Source of the DNA: Cellulomonas taurus
GTDB lineage: Bacteria > Actinomycetota > Actinomycetes > Actinomycetales > Cellulomonadaceae
Length of the DNA: 64,000 nucleotides
Assembly (NCBI RefSeq): GCF_012931845.1
Contig: NZ_CP051884.1
Coordinates: 2,852,001 to 2,916,000 of the forward strand
Reading direction: 5' to 3'
A model generated the notes under the pieces. That model saw only the letters and a list, made by a program, of their open reading frames with translations, was not told the DNA's origin and searched no databases. Shown here piece after piece: positions 34,606 to 41,700 of the stretch. Both the position numbers and the translations under genes were made by a program. Within the stretch, counting starts at the first letter, position 1, and the number at the start of each line of letters is the position of its first letter.

Positions 34606-35363
34606 GCGTCGTTCGGGGTCACCTCGACCACCAGCTCGTCGATGATCGGCGCCGGGGCGGGCCAGTCGGAGGGCCGGTCCGGCACGTCGGTCTCCGAGTG
34701 CGCGCCACAGCCGTGGTCCAGGGCGACCACCTTGCCGTCGTCCGGCGACCACTCGTTCGCGCACACCCCGAAGACCGCACCGAGCGGGCCCTGCAACGGG
34801 ATCAGGAACCCGCAGGTCAGGCAGCCCGCGGCAGCGGCCACGGCTCCGGCACTGGTCGGACCCTGGCTGCCCCGGTACCACCGGTCGGCGGCCTCGTGCA
34901 GCCCGCGGGGCGAGAGCACCCGCTGCCGGGCCAGGGCCAGCTCCTCGATGGCGACCTCGTCCTGCTCCGGGTCGCCGGTCGGCGTCCACCCCGGCTCCAG
35001 GCGCGGGTCGTCCGGCTTGAACGGCAGCACGTCACCGGGCCCGATGTCACCGGGGCGCAGACGCTCGTCCCAGGGCAGCCAGGCGGGCGCCAGGACGGCG
35101 TCGTCACCGGGCAGCAGCACCGACTCGCAGACGGTGGCGACCCGGCCCCGCGGCACCCGGGACAGCGTGACGGTCCACACCCACCCCCGGTAGCCGCGCG
35201 CGGTGCAGGCGAACCGGTGGGAGACCAGCCGGTCCTCCTCGATGGTGGCACCGAGGTGCTCGCCGACGTGGTCGGGCTGCTCGGCGATCTCCACCGCGGC
35301 GGCCCGGGCCAGCTCCACGGCACCGGTCAGCACCGGCTCCTTCACCCGCACGGCGGCTGCCAT
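34602..35363 (-). CDS. DUF3027 family protein
   Basis: A 253-aa actinobacterial protein of unknown function. Typical blocks are GATIEEDRLVSHRFACTARG, YRGWVWTVTLSRVPRGRVAT, DPEQDEVAIEELALARQRVL and a C-terminal Cys/His-rich part (AAGCLTCGFLIPLQGPLGAV, VALDHGCGAHSETDVPDRP) that may bind metal. The ATG at 35363 overlaps the upstream stop by one base; a GTG one codon earlier is equally possible. In actinobacteria this gene often follows a cold-shock-domain gene, as here. Confidence 0.85.
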   Translation of the reverse strand: MAAAVRVKEPVLTGAVELARAAAVEIAEQPDHVGEHLGATIEEDRLVSHRFACTARGYRGWVWTVTLSRVPRGRVATVCESVLLPGDDAVLAPAWLPWDERLRPGDIGPGDVLPFKPDDPRLEPGWTPTGDPEQDEVAIEELALARQRVLSPRGLHEAADRWYRGSQGPTSAGAVAAAAGCLTCGFLIPLQGPLGAVFGVCANEWSPDDGKVVALDHGCGAHSETDVPDRPSDWPAPAPIIDELVVEVTPNDA

Positions 35364-35746
35364 CACGCCTCCAGGTCGTCGGCGACGGCCCGCAGCAGGG
35401 TGGAGACCTGGGTCGCCCGACCCTTCTCCGGGTACCGGCCGCGGCGCAGGTCGTTGCCCACCCGGTCCAGCACCTTGATCAGGTCCTCCACGATCACCGC
35501 CATGTCGTCGGCGGGCTTGCGGGTGGCCCGGACCACCGAGGGCACCGGGTCCAGGATCTTGACAGAGAGCGCCTGCGGACCACGACGTCCGTCGGCGACT
35601 CCGAACTCGACCCGGGTGCCGGGCTTGGGGGTGCCGATCCCCGCGGGCAGCGCGGAGGCGTGCAGGAAGACCTCACTGCCGTCCTCGGCGGCGATGAAGC
35701 CGAACCCGCGGTCGGCGTCGAACCACTTGACCTTGCCGGTGGGCAC
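35363..35746 (-). CDS. Cold-shock-domain protein with C-terminal extension
   Basis: A 127-aa protein: an N-terminal CSD of about 65 aa (VPTGKVKWFDADRGFGFIAA with RNP1, EVFLHASAL with RNP2) and a 60-aa extension (RKPADDMAVIVEDLIKVLDR, RRGRYPEKGRATQVSTLLRA) not found in short CspA. The GTG at 35746 has AGGGGA 6 nt upstream; the longer frame to 35797 is unsupported. It is probably a nucleic-acid-binding regulator rather than a simple cold-shock chaperone. Confidence 0.9.
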   Translation of the reverse strand: MPTGKVKWFDADRGFGFIAAEDGSEVFLHASALPAGIGTPKPGTRVEFGVADGRRGPQALSVKILDPVPSVVRATRKPADDMAVIVEDLIKVLDRVGNDLRRGRYPEKGRATQVSTLLRAVADDLEA

Positions 35747-35810
35747 GAAGTTCCCCTGGGTGTTCGTCGGGGCCGCACCGGATCGCCCGGGCGGCACGTA
35801 CCGTCCCAGG

Positions 35811-37124
35811 TTACCGGTCGGTCGCCGCCTGGGGGACCTCGGTGGGCAGCTGAACCCCCTGGGTGGGCAGCGCGGGCCCCGACCGGCGTCCGACGGCGGG
35901 CTGGTAGACGGTGGCGAGCAGTGCCCGGGCCTCCCGCAGCGCCGTCAGGTAGACCATCGACACCTGCAGTCCGGTGAAGGGTTCCGGGATCACCGGCGAC
36001 CGCTCGGACCCCATCGCGTCCAGGTAGTCGTCCAGTACGTCGCAGGCCTCGACCACCGCCACGCTCGGCGCGCGCCGGCGCAGCTGCGGGTCCAGTTCGG
36101 TCATCGGCACGGACAGCAGGTCGCTCATCATGCGCACCAGTGCCTCGGTGGAGGCTTCCAGGGCGTCGTGCGGGGCCAGGATCTCGGCCGCCCGGGTGCG
36201 CGCCAGCGCCGCGAGCGGGATCTCGTCGTCGTGGTGACCGGCGGTGGCCAGCACCTCCAGCACCAGCATGGCGCGCAGTCGCTCCCGGCCGAGCAGCACC
36301 AGCGCCTGGTGCAGGTGCCGCACCGTCCGCCCGGCACCGGAGACCGAGTTCACGATCCGGAACACCTTGAGCGCGATCGCCGGGTCGGCGGCGGTGAGCC
36401 GCGCCAGCCGGCGGTAGGACACCTGCGGGTCGCCGAGCTGGACCAGCAGCCGCCCGGCCACCACGGCGTGGTGGGCCAGGGCCGGGCGGGTGAAGATCGT
36501 CGGGCGGCGGAAGAAGTAGCCCTGGAACAGCGGGAACCCGGCGTCCTGGGCTGCTTGCAGGTCCTCCTCCGTCTCCACCCGTTCGGCCACCAGGGCCGCC
36601 GTGGGTGCCGCCTCGCGGAGCGTGGCGGCGAAGGATGCCAGGTCGTCGCCGAGGTCCGACATGTCGACCTTCACGTAGTCGGCGAAGCGCAGCAGCGGCC
36701 AGCGCGGGTCGTCCGGGACCATGTCGTCCAGCGCGATCCCGAAGCCGCGCTCGCGCAGGGAGGCGATGCCCGCCTGCACCTGCTCGTCCGGCGGCACGTG
36801 CTCCAGGACCTCCAGCACCACCCGGTGCGGATCCAGCGCGACCGGCAATTCGTCCACCAGGAACGAGCGCGGCACGTTGACGAACAGGTCGCCGTGTCCG
36901 GCCAGGTCGTCCACCCCGAAGGCGGTCAGGGTGGCGGCGATCACCGAGGCGGTGGCCCGGTTGTCGTCGATGCTCTCCACCCCGCCGAGGCCGGAGCTCT
37001 CCGCGGTGGCCGACGGGCGGAACAGCAGTTCGTGCCCGATCGTGCGACCCAGGACGTCGTGGATGCCCTGGCGCGCGACACAGACCTGGTGGGCCGGGCC
37101 TACGGCAAGGCGGCGGTGGGGCAT
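35811..37124 (-). CDS. EAL/HDOD-domain signalling protein
   Basis: A 437-aa YuxH-like protein. The EAL half reads GRTIGHELLFRPSA (E-x-L present as ELL), RVVLEVLEHVPPDEQV, FGIALDDMVPDDPRWPLLRF, DYVKVDMSD, VAERVETEEDLQAAQDAGFP, LFQGYFFRRPTIFTRP. The HDOD half follows (RLARLTAADPAIALKVFRIV, HLHQALVLLGRERLRAMLVL). Several catalytic residues appear kept, so c-di-GMP binding or hydrolysis is possible. ATG 37124 (MPHRRLAVGPAHQVCVARQG) is preferred to the upstream ATG at 37169, which lies in a predicted promoter. Confidence 0.87.
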   Translation of the reverse strand: MPHRRLAVGPAHQVCVARQGIHDVLGRTIGHELLFRPSATAESSGLGGVESIDDNRATASVIAATLTAFGVDDLAGHGDLFVNVPRSFLVDELPVALDPHRVVLEVLEHVPPDEQVQAGIASLRERGFGIALDDMVPDDPRWPLLRFADYVKVDMSDLGDDLASFAATLREAAPTAALVAERVETEEDLQAAQDAGFPLFQGYFFRRPTIFTRPALAHHAVVAGRLLVQLGDPQVSYRRLARLTAADPAIALKVFRIVNSVSGAGRTVRHLHQALVLLGRERLRAMLVLEVLATAGHHDDEIPLAALARTRAAEILAPHDALEASTEALVRMMSDLLSVPMTELDPQLRRRAPSVAVVEACDVLDDYLDAMGSERSPVIPEPFTGLQVSMVYLTALREARALLATVYQPAVGRRSGPALPTQGVQLPTEVPQAATDR

Positions 37125-37165
37125 CGAGCTGCGGTCCCTCCGGGCGGGGAATGGTACGACCCCTT

Positions 37166-37193
37166 CCATCGGCAGCCGACCCCGGTGAGCTGA
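37166..37193 (-). promoter_or_regulatory. Possible FliA-type promoter of the EAL/HDOD gene
   Basis: On the minus strand TCAG, a 16-nt spacer and GCCGATGG (37173-37166). The -10 is identical to that of flbD, but the spacer is one base longer than in the four flagellar promoters, so the call is weaker. Confidence 0.45.
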
Positions 37194-37242
37194 GCCTCAC
37201 CCGGCACTTCACCCCCGACCGCCACGGACATCCGCCCTGTTC

Positions 37243-38460
37243 TCAGCCCTGGGCCAACCGGTCCAGGGCGAGCGCCGCCAGCACCGCGGGACCCACGGCG
37301 AGCGCCTCGTCGTCGAACCGGGCCCGCGGCGAGTGGTTGTACGCGGCGGTCGCCGGATCGGTGCCGGCCGGCACCGCGCCCAGCCCCAGGTACGCGCCGG
37401 GCACCTGCTGCAGCACGTAGGAGAAGTCCTCCGCTCCGGCGATCGGCTGCGGTGCGTCGTGCCAGGCGTCCTCGCCGAACAGCGAGACGGTCAGCTCCCG
37501 TGCCCGGTCGTTCTCCTCCTCCCGGTTCACCGTCACCGGGTACCCGCGCTGGTAGTCGACGGTGACGCTCAGTCCGTGCGCCGACGCCACGCCCTCGCAC
37601 ACCCGGCGCAGCCGCTCCGGCACCCGACCGTGGGTGTCCTCGGAGAACGTGCGGATCGTCGCCTCGATCAGCGCGCTGTCCCCGATCACGTTGTTCACGG
37701 TGCCCGCCGAGATCCGCCCGACCGTCACCACCACCGGGTCGAAGACGTCGAACTGGCGGGTCACCATCGCCTGCAGCGCCAGCACGATCTCGGCCGCCAC
37801 CGGCACCGGGTCCAGCGCCAGGTGCGGGGCGGAGCCGTGACCGCCCCGACCGTGCACCGTCACCCGCACCGAGTCGGCAGCGGCCAGCATCGGCCCCGAA
37901 CGGCCCATCACCAGGCCGGAGGGCAGCACCGACGACAGCACATGCAGTCCGTAGGCGGCGACCACCCGCTCCCCGGCGGCGTCCAGCACCCCGGCGTCGA
38001 TCATCGGCTGCGCGCCGCCCGGTCCCTCCTCCCCGGGCTGGAACATGAAGACCACCGACCCGGCGATCTGCTCGCGTCGGGATGCCAGCAGCCGGGCGGC
38101 ACCCACCAGCCCGGCGGTGTGCAGGTCGTGACCGCAGGCGTGCATCACCCCGGGGTGTTCGCTGGCGAAGGGCTCCGCGGTCTCCTCGGTGACCGGCAGG
38201 GCGTCCATGTCCCCGCGCAGCAGCACCGCGGGGCCGGGTCGGTCGCCGCGCAGCACCGCGGTCACCGAGGACATCGACTCCCCCGGTGTCACCTCCAGCC
38301 CGAGCGGGGCCAGGGCGTCCAGCACCAGGGCCTGGGTCCGTGGCAGGTCGAGCCCGAGTTCGGGCACCCGGTGCAGGGCGTGCCGCAGGTCGGCGATCTC
38401 CGGGAGTTGTGCCTGCGCCTCGGTGCGCAGCTGGGTGAGAACGGCGGGGTCGAGGTGCAT
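37243..38460 (-). CDS. M20-family amidohydrolase (hippurate/amino-acid-amide hydrolase type)
   Basis: A 405-aa zinc-dependent hydrolase of N-acyl amino acids. Visible are AVLLRGDMDALPVTEETAEP, the metal site HPGVMHACGHDLHTAGLVGA, the catalytic FQPGEEGPGGAQPMIDAGVL, the dimerisation HGRGGHGSAPHLALDPVPVA and the C-terminal PIAGAEDFSYVLQQVPGAYL. The ATG at 38460 has GGAGAG 7 nt upstream; further in-frame ATGs at 38478 and 38526 are less likely. The substrate is not determinable. It is divergent from the large surface protein. Confidence 0.93.
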   Translation of the reverse strand: MHLDPAVLTQLRTEAQAQLPEIADLRHALHRVPELGLDLPRTQALVLDALAPLGLEVTPGESMSSVTAVLRGDRPGPAVLLRGDMDALPVTEETAEPFASEHPGVMHACGHDLHTAGLVGAARLLASRREQIAGSVVFMFQPGEEGPGGAQPMIDAGVLDAAGERVVAAYGLHVLSSVLPSGLVMGRSGPMLAAADSVRVTVHGRGGHGSAPHLALDPVPVAAEIVLALQAMVTRQFDVFDPVVVTVGRISAGTVNNVIGDSALIEATIRTFSEDTHGRVPERLRRVCEGVASAHGLSVTVDYQRGYPVTVNREEENDRARELTVSLFGEDAWHDAPQPIAGAEDFSYVLQQVPGAYLGLGAVPAGTDPATAAYNHSPRARFDDEALAVGPAVLAALALDRLAQG

Positions 38461-38491
38461 GGCGACTCTCCGGGGCATCGACGGCGCGGAC

Positions 38492-38632
38492 CTACTCACC
38501 GTAGACAGCAGCAACCCGCACTGCACCTAGGTCGATCCCTGAGTAGTGCGGAGCTCTTCCACCCCCTAGACCCCCATGAATCGCCCTAGACAGCGGCGAC
38601 TACCACTACGTGACCTCCGGGCGCACCTAGGT
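38492..38632. promoter_or_regulatory. CTAG-rich divergent regulatory region of the LAMTG surface protein
   Basis: Between the amidohydrolase and the surface protein: two ACCTAGGT palindromes exactly 100 bp apart (GCACCTAGGT at 38523-38532 and 38623-38632), two CCCTAGAC boxes 20 bp apart (38564-38571 and 38584-38591), TAGACAGC at 38502 and 38587, and TGAGTAG/CTACTCA at 38540-38546 and 38492-38498. The clustering of the usually rare CTAG tetramer is striking and suggests operators. Confidence 0.5.
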
Positions 38633-38726
38633 GGTGTCGCCGTGCCGCGACGCTGGCAGTCGACGCCGCTGCGCTCCCTCGATCAGGGACCCGACGGCAC
38701 GACCCCACCCTGGTCCTGGAGATTCG

Positions 38727-41700
38727 ATGCCCGCGCACTGGAAGCCCACCGCCCGCACCCGCCGCACCGGCCGCGCCCGCCCGGCGTGGGCGGTGGTCAC
38801 CGTCCTCACTCTGCTCGTCGCCCCGTTCCTCGGGCTGATGGCCGCCTCGGCCGCACCCACCGGCACACTCACCGAGCTGGGCATCACCGTCACCGACGAC
38901 GGATCCGCCTCGCCGACCCTGGACCCGGCAGGCACCAACGGCCTGGTCGCCACCAACTCGGCGGTGACGATGAGCTGGGCGCTGCGGGCCGACAACCTGA
39001 GTGACGGGGTGGTCACCCAGACTTTGCCGGAGGGGTGGTCGTGGGTCACGTCCTCACTCGGGAAGCTCAGCTCCGATTCCTCGCTCTACCAGTCGGCCTA
39101 CGCGGTCAGCGCCGACGGCCGCACCCTCACCGCGACGATCAGCGTGCCCAGTGCGAGCCTGGTGTCGATCAGCGGGTTGCAGGCGATTCCCGGCCCGACA
39201 GCGGCCTCCGGCAGCGTCTACACCCCGGAACTGACCGCAACCGACGCCACCCAGACCCTCACCGCGACCGGCACCGCCCTCGCGGTCGTCAGCGTCCCGC
39301 AGGTCAAGCTCGGCGTGCTGGCGATCTACCGCTACTCGTACTTCACCTACGACTTCGGTGCCGGTGCCGAGCCGGCCATCCAGATGCAGATGCGGTTGAG
39401 CTACCGAGCAGACACGACACTGGTCGGACAGGTCCAGCCGCTGGAGCTGACCCTCCCGCAGCGCCTCTCGGTGGCATACACCGGAGCCGAACCGGACGCC
39501 GTGACTGTCTGCGGCACCGACAACGCCTTGACCCTGGTGTCGGCCGCCGACGGCACCGCCGTGGTGGATCTGGGTGCCCAGCCGACCACCCGGGACAGCA
39601 ATCCCACGCTGTGCTTCTGGTACCGCACCGCCGACCTGCCCGTGGGTGCCGCTCAGGGCGAGACCCTCAGCACGACGCTGACGGTTCCCGAGCTGACCAC
39701 CACCGACGGGTCGGTCGTGCAGCGATCCGGGAACGACACGGCGTCGACCACCGTGTACGCCGATGACCCGGTCAAGCCGGTCGTGCCGCCGCGTGCGGCG
39801 ACACTCGCTGCCCAGGCCTACGGCTACAACTGGAGCTCGTCCAAGACCGATCCGACCTATCCGACGTACATCCGGTACGGGCCGTGGCGCGAGGTGGCCG
39901 AGTCGGGCAACCCCCTGCTGTCCGAGTCCGCCTATACCCCGTCATACGACTCCGCGAGCGGCACCTCGGTCGGGACCACGGACCTGGTCGGCTACCAGTT
40001 CTGGGACCCGAGCACAGCGACCATCCTCGACGACGCCTCGGCGATCTTCGTCGGGCAGTACCGGACGACGATCGACCCGTCGACGTACCGCCTCGAGTTC
40101 ACCAACACCCGGGTGACCTCCTCACCCGGCACGAGCAACACCTGGTTCGCCTCGATCGCGGAGGCCGGTGGGCCGGGTGCTGTCAGTGGTGTCCGGGTGG
40201 TCTACACCGGCGGGGTGTGGGCGCAGGGATCGGCCTCCGGCACCGGCAGTCAGCTCACGCTCTCCGTGCCGCTGACGGCGCGCGCCGACGGCATCCCCAC
40301 CCAGTTCTCCGCGACCCACGTCTGGACGGCGGCCGAGGAGGCGACTCTGATCCGCTCCGCACAGATCAAGATCACCCCGTTCTCGGTGAGTGCGACCATC
40401 ACCGGCAGCCCGAGCTCCGTGGTCGGCGGCAGCCCGCTCACCTACACCGTCTATCCCGCTGCCGCGCACTCCGTGGTCGGCTCCCCGACGGCACCTGACT
40501 ACGCGATCACTGCCCTGACCACCATCACGCTCCCGCCCACCATCACCACGGTGGACGTGTCGGCGGCCGTCGCCGCCGGGTGGACCCTGGTCAGTGAGAC
40601 TCCGGCGGATCTGGGTCCGGACGGGGTGCCGGGGACCTCGGACGACCGCTCCGGGATCGTCCTGGTGTTCAGCCGGGACGGGGTGGTCCCCGCCCTGGGC
40701 AAGGCCGACCTACCGTCATTCACCCTGCCCGTGGTCACGTCGGCGCACGCGCCGACGAGCCAACGGATCACCGCGCAGTCGCTCACGCAGGTCCAGATCA
40801 CCTCCCCGACCCCGACCTCGCTCAGTGCGAACGATTCGGTCAACACCACCGTGCTGCAGGGCGAGACGCTCTCGATGGAGGGCGACACCACGACCCCCCG
40901 GATCGCCGCCACCGACCACACGGCGTCCTGGACCACCCGCTGGTACAACTACGCCACCAGCGGTCACGACGCACCGACCTATGTGATGGACGTCCTGCCC
41001 TACGACGGCGACGCCCGCGGCACGCGGACCACCGGCAAGGTCACGCTGACCGGGGTGTCGTTGCTCGGCGGCGCTGAGCCTGCCGGGGCCGTCGTCGAGG
41101 TCACCACCGCCGCACCGGACACCATCGGTGCCGCCCCCGGCACCGGCGTCGCCTGGACGACCCTGACCGACGCCACCGACCTCAGTGCCGTCACCGCCGT
41201 CAGGATCGCGCTGTCCGGGCTGGCCACCGGGTCGGCCGGCGGCTTCACCCTCGCCACCGACGTCACCGGGCACTCGCTGGACGACGTCCTGGTCAACTCC
41301 GCGACCTCGGCCTCCACCGGCAGCACCCTGACCATGGACACCGGCAACGTGTCGGTCACCGTGGTCGGGGCGGCGCTGTCCGGCCGGGTCGTGATCGACA
41401 CCGACCGGGACGGCCTGGCGACGTCGTCCGGCGACCCGGCAGTCGGCGCGCGGGTGCAGCTGCTGGACGGCGAGTCCGGCACCGAGATGCTCACCACCGT
41501 GACCGACGCCGACGGCGGGTACACCTTCCGCGGTGTCGGGGCGGGGTCCTACCGGGTGGCGGTGGTGCCGACCAGCATCGCCGGGGCCTTCGTGACCCCG
41601 ACCGTCGACCCGGACGACACCGTCGACGGGGCGACCGACCTCACGGTCGGCGTGCTGGACACGATCGATGACCTGGACTTCGCCTTCGCTGTGCGCAACC

